Positions 1 to 11,304 of a stretch of 64,000 nucleotides of DNA are shown here, piece after piece. The position numbers and the translations under genes are program-made. Each line of letters starts with the position of its first letter. Position 1 is the stretch's first letter. Location: assembly GCF_963675165.1 (NCBI RefSeq), contig NC_087385.1, positions 5,969,412 to 6,033,411 on the forward strand, given 5' to 3'. Source of the DNA: Halichondria panicea. Lineage: Eukaryota; Porifera; Demospongiae; Suberitida; Halichondriidae. The notes beneath the pieces were generated by a model, which was given only the letters and a program-made list of their open reading frames with translations, was not told the origin of the DNA and made no database searches.

Positions 1-540
1 TGTTGTACACACTCGCATCCAGTGGAAAACCTGAAGAATTGTATACTTGGAACATTGGAGTACCTAAACGGCTGGTCACCTTGTTCCTTAATCATGGATA
101 ACATCTTGGCTGCCATTGCAGCCTTAGTAGCTGGTGCTTCCAGTAGGGCTGGATTAGCACAACTCTTCATGACCTCAAAGATCACTTGACTGAGCCTCTC
201 TCCTGTAAGAGTGGGTGTACTACAATGAGGCATGTATTTAATAGGGTGTGTGTGTACCGTTGGTTGCTTGCTCTGCCAGGAGACCCTCAAACACGGTCAT
301 GACACTGTCCTCTGAGGTTCCCCATCGAGACAATTCCCTGGGTCTACCACGACGCTGCTGTGTATGCTCTCTGTCTCTGCCGCCAGTGTTCTCTTGGGAT
401 CTGTAAGCCGTTTGCTGGTGCTGAAGACGACATACTTGAAGGGATCGGGCGATCAAAGGTCCTCTGAAGACAGGGCTTGGTCTCAATAGATGCGCTAAAG
501 CTCTTGGAGCTAGTAGGCTATGTCTCACTAACCTAAACAT
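1..540 (-). CDS. Probable mitochondrial protein, N-terminal part (runs off window)
   Basis: The ATG at 540 opens MFRLVRHSLLAPRALAHLL, rich in Arg, Leu and Ala with no acidic residues for about 50 positions, as in a mitochondrial targeting peptide. Exon 1 covers 258-540 and ends at an ACG|GTACAC donor. Exon 2 starts at 202 after a CTTACAG acceptor, and the joined frame stays open to the left window edge (ERLSQVIFEVMKSC, then KAAMAAKMLSMIKEQGD). The second part is helical and vaguely like one helix pair of a PPR or TPR protein, but I cannot name the family. A slightly longer in-frame reading upstream of 540 has no ATG, which supports this start. The gene is head to head with ZMYND12, with about 190 bp between the two start codons. 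Confidence 0.6.
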
Positions 541-730
541 CTTCCAAACTAACTTCTTCTCTTGGTCCACGTGTCTTGAAGCTCACCTTTTTCATTTGTT
601 GATATACCGGCCCTTTACCTTCTTGAAAAGAGTCTGTCAAAAGGTCGTCGTAATGTATAAACGAATTATGATCGTGGCCATAGCAACTGAAGCTAGTTCC
701 ACAGCATTAACAGTAAGTGTTCAACAAACA
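541..730. promoter_or_regulatory. Divergent promoter region, mitochondrial-type gene / ZMYND12
   Basis: Only about 190 bp separate the two opposite start codons. No TATA box or other clear motif is seen. A shared bidirectional promoter is inferred from the spacing alone. Confidence 0.4.
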
Positions 731-2310
731 ATGGCTTTGAATCCACTAGCCACTCCCAAGGGTGTCAAAATACTCTGTGAGCTTTGTCAGAAGCCAGCCT
801 ACATCCAGTGTACCAAGTGCAGAGTCACCTACTACTGGTAATAGTGTTATTACTAAGAGCGTATGCACTGCATGAATGTATGTACATGCGCACACAGTTG
901 TGACGAGCATCAGATTGAGGATTGGTCCTCTATCCATGAGAAGATCTGCTCCATTGTTGCCATAGCAAGAATACCACAGAGTCACGCCCACACTGAGGAG
1001 GAACGGGCCACCAGGAAACACCAGCAGGAGCTCAGGAAGGTCAGCCTCATTCTCACTGTGTCTAATTTACATAAACGTTAAGTTATATTTCCTACATGTC
1101 AGTTGGTACAATTTCAGTAAACCCACACCTATCTTTTTACCTTCATTTGTACAGAAACACATCATTGAGGTGTCTTTGCAAGAGGGGCGACGATTTCTCT
1201 ACGAGGGCCACCACTCCATGGCTATTCCTGCTGCCCTGGAGGCTCTCAAGTTCCTTACAGAAGTGTACGGCAATGCTAACATACACCTCACCCCGGCCTA
1301 CCTAATACTGGGTGCAGCTGCCATTGGACTGGGAAGACTGAAAGAGGCTGATCAGTATCTATCACAAGTGAGTCTATATATCAGATCACTGAAATGTGTA
1401 TGGAAGAGCTTCCTTATGTTACTGCATTCAATTTGTTACCTTTAAATTTATAAGGCTGCAGCTCTTCTAATATTTCCTTCCACCTACCAATCCAGGCCCA
1501 GTGGTCAGTGCTGAAGGCTGGTGATTGTGAGCCATGGTTGAAGTCTCGTCTGCACAGAAACCTCGGAAAATTGGCAGCTGCTAAGAACTCTCTCAGTGAA
1601 GCGAGGAGACATTTTGCTGAGGATGTAAGTGTGGTGTGTTCCGGCCATGCTCATTATTGTGTACTGGTCATGTGCAGATCTATCAGTCAAGTGTGGCGTA
1701 CAATCTGGATGCAATACAGACATCTGGTGGCTATTATCACATGGGGCAAGTGTTTCTAAAAGAGAAGAAAACAGACATAGCCATTTCACTTCACAACCAG
1801 GTGTGTCCCAGGCCATAGATTCCATGTTGTTATCCTTTTATAGGTGTTGGACGCTTGGAAAGCTCATCTCTCTTCTCTAGTACACGAGAAGCCTGGTTCA
1901 AAGGGACAGCTGGGTAATTTAATACCTCAATAAAAGTTATCTTACACGCTGCTATAATTATACCCAAACAGATGTGGCTGAACGAGCTGAAGCGTTTTCA
2001 ATGCTCCACAGTATCCGTGAGTGGAGGGAGAGTGTGACTGCTGCCCACCCTCAGTTAATGGCCCCCCTCTATCACACCCTCGCCCTACTACACACGACAG
2101 TGGGAGAAGAAGACAAGGTTTATCCAGAGCATTACTAGCATAAGTCATAAAATGAAACATTTATCATCATAATTTCTCATGCAGGCTATTGGTTATGCTG
2201 AGCAAGCCCTTGGACTGATCAAGACCTCTGGACAAGCAGCACTATTAAACACTCAGTCAGAACTAGAACAGTTGATAGACATTCTACACAAGCCAGAGGG
2301 GACAACCTGA
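731..2310 (+). CDS. ZMYND12: Zinc finger MYND domain-containing protein 12
   Basis: Eight exons join in frame to 351 residues: 731-837, 898-1039, 1155-1367, 1496-1624, 1678-1800, 1844-1913, 1972-2117 and 2185-2310. The protein opens MALNPLATPKGVKILCEL, followed by a MYND zinc finger at about residues 15-52 (CELC, CTKC, YYCCDEH, HEKIC). The rest is helical TPR-like sequence with typical ZMYND12 stretches such as PAYLILGAAAIGLGR, RNLGKL and IQTSGGYYHMGQV. Human ZMYND12 is about 365 residues, so length and order agree. In vertebrates the protein works in the sperm and ciliary axoneme with TTC29. The ATG at 731 was chosen because it matches the family start; the upstream open frame has no family support. 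Introns are 50-140 bp. Confidence 0.93.
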
Positions 2311-2533
2311 TGCTTATCTGTTGTGTATACGTATGTACTTGTTGATGTTTACTGTTTTATTTGGTGATCCCCAATTACATTCATCAATTAATTAGTCGTC
2401 TTTTAAGTTAGAGTATTCACTTGTTGACACTTAAGTTTGGTTGGGGTAATACATATACACATGAGTTAGCAAATAATATACAAAATAATACATTTCACGT
2501 ATGTGCACAGCCATAATTATAAAAATAGTTAGT

Positions 2534-5500
2534 TTAGATATATCTTAGATTGGCGACGTAGGCCCATAGGAAGGAGAAACATGATCCCACTAGCAGGCCA
2601 AAGGACAGGAAGAAAGCCATGATGGTCGACGCAGTCTCACGCTGGTCAGCAGGCAGACTCCTGTACAGCGGAAAACATAATTATTCAACAGTATAGTACA
2701 CAAAAGTTCACAATGGCTGATGACATAGTGTCTCTAGCTGTAAGAACGGTTACTTAAAGACATTATCCCTGAATCCCTGAGGAAATGTGAATACACTGAG
2801 CTGTGTTCTACCTAATGCCTATAGGAAATTTTGTGTACACTTTCCACTTTTAAGTAAATGTTGCATTAACTCACTGAGGTGCACTGATCATGGCGACGGA
2901 TCCAAAGTAGCCGTTGGTGAGCCCAATGAGAGACACAAACACGATAGGGTAGACATCACTGTTGAACACAGGGTCTTGTCTTGCCTGGAATTTACAAAGG
3001 AGAACGAGAGGCACGAACACCACTCTGAGAACGCTGGCGACAAATAGCACTAGACTGTGGCTACCAGCCTGGAGGGAGAAGGGGAGGAATGGGGACACAA
3101 AAGTTGATACAAAAAGTGATAATTAAGCTATAATTATGAATGCAATAATTACCGAGTGTAAATATTATTTAGTACTCATACACACACTGCAAAGGTTAGT
3201 ACGCACTAGCATTAATTAACACAAACTCACAGTGATCCAGTGGGTAATGAATCGGCCCACAAAGTCGGACACATTGAACAGGAGGAAACAGACCAGGGGG
3301 GTGAAGTAAGTATCTGTAACAGATGCATGGGAAATAATTATTATGTAGATGACACTAAAAAATTGTTCGGTAGTCAGTCAAATGGAGTGGTGTGATCAGT
3401 TAGGGAGGAGTGGTGTACAACTCTAATGCATGTGCACAGCAGAGCTTTGGCTCACCTGACCACACATTTGTGCCGTTTTCGACATAATCCATTGACTGGA
3501 CGATAGCTAACACTCCAGGAAAGAGGGAGAGGGTCACAGCAAACACCAGGAACACACTGACAGCATACAGCCATATCTACACACGTGGTGAGGAGGAAAA
3601 AATAATGATGATAACATCAGCAATTTCTAGAAGCGGCAAAAACGTATGAGTGAACTCCTTTGATCTTGAAGAATACCACGTGCATATTTAGGGTATAACT
3701 GTACTTGCAACTATCTAAAATTGTTAGCAACGAGCTCACCCCTTTGAATATCTTCCAGTATGGAACAGATGTGTCTACAATCTTCACATTCACAGAGGCT
3801 TGAACAACTGCACAAAACAAAGAGTTTGTAAAGTTTAGTCACACAAAGAAGTACATTTGCCACGTGGCAGTATGATAATAATCTTACCTGAGCCTTGTTT
3901 TGCTTTAATATTACTGTAACTTGTCTGGTTAAGGTAGTACTTGATAAATTTCTGGAAATGAGATCATCGCCATAATCATCATGTGCCTAAGCTACCTATA
4001 ATAAGAATGAATCTCTCTACCTACCTATTGAGCTGAGGTAATTAAAAGGCATTACTTACCATGGGTAGCATGAGGAAGAATGATGCTAAACAGATGATGA
4101 CCACCAGAAGAGCAACAGCAAAGTAGCCGAAAGCACTGTCAGTGGATTTGTTCCCCACCAAGGCCAAGGATAGAACTTGGGCCACAGCAGCGAATATACC
4201 AGCACTTGCCTGTATAGCATGGATTAGTGTGGAGTGAGTATAGAACACTGCACAGTATACTAGACAAGATTAGCCTTACTTGTCCACTGAGGACTATAGA
4301 CGTATACTTCGGTGGGAATACTCCGGCAAAACCAAAAGTGCTACTTTGAAAGATAGCAGATGCCACTATAGGAAGAGAGAGTAATTCTACAAAGGATAGT
4401 CTCATTAACAACACTTACCACTCAATACCACAACAATTAACAATGTCACACCAAAAAATCCGTCCACCCCTGCAGAGTAAAAATTCGTATTTTAGTATAA
4501 TTATTACAATGAATGATCAATATAATATACTTACATGACTCTGTGGGTATACCAACAAAGGCAATGGTGAGTGCAAAGAGAACCATCATTATCACGAGAG
4601 ACAAGACCATCCGATACTGATACCGCAGCCTGTATGGATCAAATATGGAGCACGGAGTAAACAGAGTAAAAACATGTGACATGTTTGTTTCGCCGTTACC
4701 CGACTAAAACAAAGGGCTTGTAAAAATAATCAGTGGTGTGAACAATAACCCATTATTATATCTACTCCAACAGACTCTTCCTTTCCTTTGAAGTATATAG
4801 AACTCACGTACTTTGATTGAAGCCATATGTTGAGAGCGGTCATGAAAGCAATGGGAACCATAGAAGCCACAGAGAAATAGTTCTCAAAGCTGTCCTCATA
4901 TCCAACACACGTGGAGTTAACCATGGGGTTAGCTTCAATGGGACATGTGAACTTGGTCTTGAAGTACTACAAGGTGACAGACAACCACAATATAAACTGT
5001 TGTCATTCATAGCAGCATCGTCTAAAACCTTCTCTTATAGTGATACAATGCTTTGGTATGCAGCAGCTAGCTAGCTAAGGCTTCAAATAACAAGGAGCTT
5101 CAACACAATGCCATGCTGTAGTAAACATAGCCATGCCACAATAATGCTCAAGCATGTTAGATGTTAGATCTATAAGATGGGAAACGAGAATTGGCAAGAG
5201 GAATTTATCCACACGCATGTGCATGTACGTGAAGAGAGGGTGAGCAAAGGTGAAGATAATTTACCTCAAAATTAATTATAATCTTGGGCTTGACAATCTT
5301 ATAAACTATAAATTAATTAATTATTAAGAAACGTAATTAAAAACGTAAACTCACCAAGTTTGCAGTGATGAAGAAGTTCCAGGGTAGCAAATGTCCAATT
5401 CCATGTAGGAAAAAGATCATGTAGGTGAACATACAGCGATCTGGCGGGGGCACAGACTTGACAGTCGATAGGAGTGGGACCGACTCGATGCCGTTCGGCC

Positions 5501-5549
5501 CTTCGAGGCTTCTTAGCTTGTCATAGGGAATTTTCTTCGAGCCGTCCAT
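2534..5549 (-). CDS. SLC29A1-like: Equilibrative nucleoside transporter (SLC29/ENT family)
   Basis: About twelve short exons from ATG 5549 to a TAA at 2534-2536. Exon 1 (5355-5549) ends with the family signature [16 protein letters not shown] in TM1. Exon 2 (4812-4966) encodes the large extracellular loop with YFKTKFTCP and an N-glycosylation site (NSTC), then TM2-3. Later exons encode [42 protein letters not shown] and [17 protein letters not shown]. The long inner loop follows (KFIKYYLNQ), then [33 protein letters not shown] and [11 protein letters not shown]. The last exon carries [19 protein letters not shown]. This is the full 11-span ENT layout, with facilitated transport of nucleosides across the plasma membrane as the family function. 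An AATAAA on this strand near 2357 could serve as its poly(A) signal. The orthology group (ENT1/2/3) is not resolved. Confidence 0.93.
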
Positions 5550-6046
5550 AGTCACAAACAATCGTTATTGAGAATATAGATAGTCAATAGCTAAAAATCT
5601 CAAGCTCCCATATTCATGCACGATCACCTTTAGCTTTCCAAATACCGTATAGCGCGAAATTTTCGAGGCACTTATATTTCGTGGATTGGCCTCTAAAAGC
5701 CATTTCGTTGCACAATGTTCGCGGAATGACTGCTTACCGGAAGCCACGCCTTTAGATCCTGCACGTTATAGCAGGTAAAGAACGATTTTCGTGGACTTAA
5801 TTTTCGTGTGGATTGCTAACCCACGAAATCCACGAAAATTAAGCCCCTCGAAAATTTCGCGCTATACGGTAGTCCTTTTGTGTTTGGGCCAGCCACATGA
5901 TCTTATGACTCGAGGTCACTTTTAGGGGGGTGGGGCTTGTTTAATTTCTGCTGCAAACTAGCTCAAGTTTCAAGTTACAAGTTAGCTAGCTAGCTAAGCT
6001 AGCTCAGGTGCTAAACAACAGCTACGTCCTGCAGAAGAGCTCCAGA
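5550..6046. promoter_or_regulatory. Divergent promoter region, ENT / orphan membrane protein
   Basis: 497 bp between opposite start codons. It contains a complete TA-flanked MITE (5644-5870) and, at about 5977-6004, a run of overlapping GCTAGCTA units close to the plus-strand start. The promoter role is inferred. Confidence 0.35.
5644..5870. mobile_element. MITE-like element with 25-bp perfect terminal inverted repeats
   Basis: The left end ACCGTATAGCGCGAAATTTT at 5644 continues through CGAGG, and its exact reverse complement ends at 5870. A TA dinucleotide sits at each boundary, as expected for Tc1/mariner-type TA target duplication. The interior is non-coding and has further inner inverted repeats (TTTCGTGG / CCACGAAA), so the whole element can fold into a hairpin. 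It lies inside a divergent promoter. Related copies are seen at 22338-22540 and, degenerate, at 8061-8248. Confidence 0.8.
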
Positions 6047-7723
6047 ATGGGTTTACATGGCAGAAGTATTGTTCGTCCTGTGCTACAGATGATCCAGTTC
6101 CTTGTGGGCTTGACCCTTCTTGTGATGGGTTTTGTAGAGTTCTTCAATGAACCTCCCTTGTTTGACATCCTTGGAGATCAGGGAACAAGGCCCTCCCTGC
6201 CTGATGGAGCATTTGTGAGTGGATGAGTGGATCTACATGTATGACCAGTATGATATGACTATGTACTTTTTTGATTTAGAGTATTAATGATAGTATCGGC
6301 TCAACAACGACATACAGAGTGTTTGGTAGAGTGATGGATCTCCCTGTACTCTCTCTGTTTGTGGTGAGTTGCGTTGGCCATTTTAATAACGTTGTATCAC
6401 TAAATATACAAACCCTATCCCTTTCACAAACTGGATTACTGAAATCTTGGTTTTGTCCGAAACGTTCACATTTGCAGAAGACACTGTTATCAGGAGTACA
6501 CTCTCCTGACTGTATAATATAGCCTAACTGTTATTTATATACGATAGACTTATACCACACAAATGAATTAATTGTCCACAATAATATTATTATTCTTCAG
6601 ACGTACTTTCTTGCGCTGATTTGGCTGAAGTTCAAAGGGCACCTCTCATGGATCATGTCCGGTTGCATGGTAGTGGGCATGCTAATGATAGTGGGAGTCA
6701 ACAGAGGTTTGGCCAATGGGATACTGGAATGGAAGTCAGTCTTTAACTCTATGCATGAATACATAGTTCTAACAATGTATATTTTGTTGCGTTTAGATAT
6801 ATGTCTCAGAGAGCTACTATTATTGTTTTGGATGTGCTGATTCTGTCGTTTGGTTGGACAGCAGTAACTATGGTGCTTTTTCTGATCCGTGGCTGGTTCC
6901 CGTTTAAAACTATGGTAAGTGAAAATGTTTATGATCAATACCTGAAATCTTGTCAATGTTATGACAAAACATACACGCAGAAAACTGATCCAGTGACTCG
7001 TTCAGAAAAGGCAATGGCCATTATTGGCAACATCATTGGGCTATATTCTGTACTCACCCTTTGTTTTTTTATCTGGTTCACACGACTCTATGTTTCGTGG
7101 GCATGCATTGAGAGCTCTTACGATTTCCTGCTCCTCTGTCAACTGACCAACCAAATACAGTGCTACGCTTGCACTAACACTGAGGCCTACCAGTGTGTGG
7201 ATGAGGGCTTGGCTGAGTGCGTGAAGCACCCAAACATTGATCCTTTCCATTGCCTCTCTCCTTCATTCGCCATGGACCCCATTAATTATCATGTGAGTAG
7301 CACTAAAGGTATATAGCTTGTTCTAGATAAACATGTATGCTTACATTGCAGGGTTTTTGTGTTTTCAACTACAACATAGGTTTCTTCACATTTGTCACAG
7401 GTAAGGATCATGTTGATGATAATTGCTAGTGTCCTTAGCATCTTTCCTATTCAGTGTTTGCGTATGTGGGTGGAATCTACTTCTTCTGTCGTACAATTTT
7501 CAAAGCCATTCTGAAGTGTATCAAGGTTATTATCCTGATAACCATCAAGTACTTTCATAGACTGATCAAGCAGCTCATGAAGAATAAAGACTATGTCAGT
7601 CTTAATGAAGATGGTGGTGACGAGAATAGTCTGAAGACCGATCGTGTCTCGTTACTGGCCTCTCTACCGTTTAACTATGCTAGCACTGCTAATAGCAAAA
7701 CTGCCAGCACTAAAATGGTGTAG
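6047..7723 (+). CDS. Orphan multi-pass membrane protein with Cys-rich loop
   Basis: Seven exons join in frame to 377 residues: 6047-6214, 6280-6363, 6601-6734, 6797-6914, 6981-7292, 7352-7400 and 7455-7723. I do not recognise the family. It has about six hydrophobic spans: MIQFLVGLTLLVMGFVEFF, LPVLSLFVTYFLALIWL, MSGCMVVGMLMIVGV, IIVLDVLILSFGWTAVTMVL, IIGNIIGLYSVLTLCFFIWF and FFTFVTVFAYVGGIYFFC. A probable extracellular loop of about 90 residues between the last two holds some nine cysteines (CQLTNQIQCYACTNTEAYQC). The tail after the last span is Lys-rich then Ser-rich, with LLKQ/KNKD-like cytoplasmic character. The ATG at 6047 is the first in frame; the open frame to its left begins without ATG. 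A poly(A) signal AATAAA lies at 7843. The gene is convergent with the next minus-strand gene. Confidence 0.75.
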
Positions 7724-7880
7724 TGTAGTTGTTCGTTTTATTTACTCTGTGTGCGTTAAGCTTCATAACAAACTTTTTATGTCCATTACGTATTATTTGT
7801 ACGTATTATTTGTACGTATTATTTGACTCTGATGACTTATACAATAAAACAGGTGTTTGTATTATAAAGAGTTAATGTTA

Positions 7881-8721
7881 TTATTGTGTAGAGTGCTTTG
7901 CTTTCTTGATGGATTGTGGTTGACGTGCTGTTTTGAACACATTTAAGCAGTTACCTCTTGTCATTTCTCGGGCTGCATGGAAAATAAAGGGAATCATATT
8001 TCAAAACAATAACAAGACTTTGGTATATATATAACAGTAATGTGTTAGGTACTATGTAAGTACCGTATAGCCGGCAAAAAATTGTGCGTTTTTCAAGGGT
8101 AGTAGTTAACGTGAAAATTAAACTGGGATACTCCCAAGCTCTTGGTGGGTGTGGTTTCCTAGCATTGAACCGCAAATATTACAACCCACAGACATTTAAT
8201 TCTGAGGACATTTATTCCAAATAGCGAAGCGAAAATTTCCCCACTATACAAAGGAACACAGAATTATCACGAGCTATAAAACATACCTTCTTCCACCCCT
8301 AGCTTGTAAGCTAGGTTCTGTAGCGCTCGGATCCGCTCCATTAGTTGGGTTTGACTAAGTGACGACAATTCTGCATACAAAATATAAATGGCTCAGATTG
8401 TACCTGCTATATACATACCGGGTACCTGCTATTGTTTGGTCATTGACTTTCAGGCTCTGGTTCAACCATTTTGGTGGAGCAGACGACAAATGCTACATAG
8501 AAACAGTTAATACTTGGCAACACTAGGACATAGTACTTACCAGTGGATCAAAATCCCCAACTGCAGGAATATAAGCAGTGTAAACAGTTTATATGGTAAT
8601 ACTGTTTAATAATAAACTTACAAAAGTTCTGGTCTGGCCACATGACAGGAGAATCACACCCTAACGTCTCTGTAGACATAAGAAGCTCACTTCCATCTTC
8701 AGCACTTCTACTAGTCTCCAT
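7881..8721 (-). CDS. Small conserved-looking protein of 120 residues, unidentified
   Basis: Five short exons join without a break to 120 residues, from ATG 8719-8721 to TAA 7881-7883. The product begins METSRSAEDGSELLMSTETL, has a middle segment with FFGDFDPL and APPKWLNQSLKVNDQ, and then an amphipathic helix containing TQLMERIRALQNLAYKLG and EEAREMTRG. It ends in a basic tail (KKAKHSTQ). Every junction uses GT-AG, and each joined frame is open, which is strong support for a real gene despite its size. The helix and short FxxFDPL-like motif suggest an adaptor or subunit, but I cannot name it. A minus-strand AATAAA near 7737 fits its 3' end, overlapping the 3' UTR of the convergent gene. A degenerate MITE lies in its last intron. 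Confidence 0.65.
8061..8248. mobile_element. Degenerate copy of the CCGTATAG-type MITE
   Basis: The left end TACCGTATAGCCGGC matches the first bases of the 5644 element, and the right end contains CGAAAATTTCC followed by CTATA. The remaining inverted repeat is poor. It lies in an intron of the 120-residue gene. Confidence 0.4.
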
Positions 8722-9024
8722 AGCTAGCTAGCTAGCTAGCTCATGTAGCTGGCTTTGTTGTCTAGTATAGTACCTCAGTCTAGTCGTTTAGACTGGAGAC
8801 CACGCCTTCTTCTTTCTTAGCCTGCTTTTTTAAAGGTCAGAGGTCAACATGCACTCTATTTAGAAATAGATAAATAATTCTGGAAGATTCAAGACACAAA
8901 AAGACTCATCTCTTCTCCCTCCTTCAACAATGTTCTGAATGAATCTAGCAACTTTTGAACTGTGTTATTAAAGTATCTGCCAAGGGCTGTTTGGTTATAT
9001 CTGAGCAAGTCTTGAAGAATACCC
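8722..9024. promoter_or_regulatory. Divergent promoter region, 120-residue gene / BAG3
   Basis: 303 bp between opposite start codons. It holds a (TAGC)n run directly beside the minus-strand ATG (about 8722-8741) and a perfect heat-shock element at 8878-8890. The BAG3 family is a known HSF1 target in animals, so heat regulation of the plus-strand gene is likely. Whether the partner gene shares it is unknown. Confidence 0.5.
8878..8890. promoter_or_regulatory. Heat-shock element (three alternating pentamers)
   Basis: The bases TTCTGGAAGATTC give TTC-nn-GAA-nn-TTC, the ideal trimeric HSF1 site. It lies about 135 bp upstream of the BAG3 start codon. A weaker half-matching stretch (TTCTGAATGAATC) follows at about 8933. 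Confidence 0.7.
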
Positions 9025-9441
9025 ATGGCAAGTCAAGTATTTCATCCCCTTCCCCATGGCTGGGAAATGAAAGTCGATCCATATCTTCGATGGCCATTCT
9101 TTGTGGACCACACCAATCGAACCACCACCTGGGATGATCCACGATGGCAACCCCCTCCAGTTAACCCACCCAATCAGCACGAACTGTCTCTACCAGCAGT
9201 CCAAGAGAAGCTTAGAGCTATTAATTCAATAGTCGAGAGAACTGAACAATTAAGAAGTCAAGTTATCAGTACTGTGCCAGGGAGTATGGAACAAAAAATG
9301 TTGGAGGAGATGTTAACCAAACTATTGCTGGAATTAGACTCTGTAGACAGCGGAGGATATGAAACTGTTAGAAATGCTAGGAAAAGTGCAGTCAATAATG
9401 TAGACGCATTGCTGTCTACCGTTGATAAACAGACTCATTAG
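9025..9441 (+). CDS. BAG3: WW and BAG domain co-chaperone (BAG3-like), intronless
   Basis: A single exon encodes 138 residues. Residues about 8-41 are a WW domain ([30 protein letters not shown]) that matches the BAG3 WW domain closely, including both tryptophans and the final proline. Residues about 55-133 form a BAG domain, with [15 protein letters not shown] as its best-conserved helix and [16 protein letters not shown] as the last. BAG3 binds the HSP70 nucleotide-binding domain and drives selective autophagy of clients. Human BAG3 is about 575 residues. This form lacks the IPV motifs and the long Pro-rich linker and is reduced to the two domains. It is the only intronless multi-domain gene in the window. 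A perfect heat-shock element lies upstream. Confidence 0.9.
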   Translation: MASQVFHPLPHGWEMKVDPYLRWPFFVDHTNRTTTWDDPRWQPPPVNPPNQHELSLPAVQEKLRAINSIVERTEQLRSQVISTVPGSMEQKMLEEMLTKLLLELDSVDSGGYETVRNARKSAVNNVDALLSTVDKQTH

Positions 9442-9648
9442 TGTTAACTGTTATATCTTCTATTGTGTTTCTTTGTACATGTACATGTATCAAATTTCAA
9501 GAATGAGTGCACCCACTCACCCCAATTCAGGGGGCGTGGCCAGACGAGCTAATTTAACCACAAGATATCCGCAGGGCATTTAGTATTTAATAGGAGCAGC
9601 CTGCAGCATGCGCAATATAATTATTAATGAGCTGCTGCAAAGTCAACA

Positions 9649-10736
9649 ATGAACTACTCTTTTGTATTTCTGTTTCTAGTCTTGGAATTAGCAGGCTCAA
9701 TGCCTGTGCAAAAACACGTTATTGAGCAGCGGAGAGCCAAGCCTAGATTGGACAAACCCATGGATCTGGAAGAGCTGGACAGACAGGTAATTTTTAAAAG
9801 CTATATAGCATATTATTGTTTTGATGTGGTTAGGAGCTTGTTGATCAATTGTCCACTTACTTGCAGTGTGAAGTTCATGGATGGGGGGCCTGTAAACAAG
9901 CGACAGTGGATCTGATGGCTCTGAACTCCTCCATCAACCAGCATTACCGTCAGTGCCTCAACAACGCTATGGGCACTGACAAAAAAATACAACTCACTGC
10001 ACAAATACCACTAAATATTGGCTCAGGAATTAAAGATGGTGATTTCGATGTGGAAGAAGTCCCAGAAGTAATCGAATGCACTAGGCAGGTAGGTATTTTC
10101 TAATCCATGTATATAGCTATAATCTATCTATCTCTTTATCTCTTTACAGGACTTTGTATCTTCTCGTCAATTTTTCTGTGACTACGTCCAAACAATCTCA
10201 ACCCATGCAGATCGCGCTTTAAACAATCAGAATTCCGCAGTCTTAGTATTACCGTCAGGTGAAAAACAAACTAAATCTATCCTAAACTTGAAGGACCTTG
10301 CCAAGTGTGTATCATGGAAACAGGGCTCTGAAGATCAAGAGTTCACTCCTAGCGAGATTATTCAGAAGATAGATATATGGCTTACAAAAACAGTTCAGGT
10401 AAGTAGCCATACCAAACCTTTGTGAGTTGCCATATTGATTTATCTACCATATTACAGGACCGAAGGATTGCTCCGAATTGTGGTAATTGCAGATCATTAC
10501 TTGAAGGAATTCCAGATGATTCAAATCCAAAGATACCACACACGAAAGAGTGCCCTGAAGGATCTCAGAATTTATGGGAACAGGCGCTGGGTAACTTTTC
10601 CAAGCTCATGAAAGCTGATGAACTGCTTAAAAACCTTGGAAGAAAAGGACGGAAATGCCTGAGAGGGTGTGTGAAACCAGCTCAAGTCCAGTGTGTAGAA
10701 CATGTAGGACTAATTACTCCTATAAGAATAGACTAA
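9649..10736 (+). CDS. Secreted Cys-rich orphan protein
   Basis: Four exons (9649-9786, 9867-10088, 10150-10398, 10458-10736) join to 295 residues. The start MNYSFVFLFLVLELAGS is a clear signal peptide. The mature part is hydrophilic, has no further membrane span, and contains well over ten cysteines, several in short pairs such as CGNCRS and CLRGCVKPAQVQC near the C-terminus. I recognise no domain. A TATA-like TATTTAATA lies about 60 bp upstream of the ATG. The gene follows BAG3 in the same direction with a gap of about 200 bp, so it probably has its own promoter. It may be a lineage-specific extracellular protein. Confidence 0.7.
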
Positions 10737-11304
10737 TACCTATATAGTATCTAGTATAATAGTAAGAGGATTATAGGATACAATTATTATAGTCACCTCA
10801 ACCTCACCCCCACTCACAGCCTTATTATTATATATCACATCATCAGTATTGTTACACTTCATTTTTTTTACTCTGTGTGGTCCACGGCGATTATCCATCA
10901 CTGTAATATATTATTCATTGCTATATAGCTACTTTGAAGTTATTATAACAAATTCACAGCTTCTTATCATGATCATGTGTCTAAATATATGCATGTGTAC
11001 TACATAAAAAAACCAGCAACTGGTTGAATGTTGAATGTTAAATATCAAAAATCACTATATGAAATTAAGAATGCACAAAAATAACCACAAAATTGCATAG
11101 ACAGACCACATAAGTTTCAAGTTTCAAGACACTAAAAAGCAGTTCTCCATTTGAGTCCCTTAAGAGATGAGAACGAGAGTAGTGGTGTGTGGATGGACTG
11201 ATGTGTGATGGGGGGCAGCTGTAGGGTGCGTCTTCGACTAGGAAGGGTGCTCAGCTCGCCAGCTGGGGGGATAATTCAAAGCATATGTTATCAATTAGAA
11301 CCAA
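10737..11304. other. Intergenic, convergent 3' ends
   Basis: AT-rich sequence between two converging genes. It presumably holds both 3' UTRs. I see no ORF with coding character and no repeat. Confidence 0.5.
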
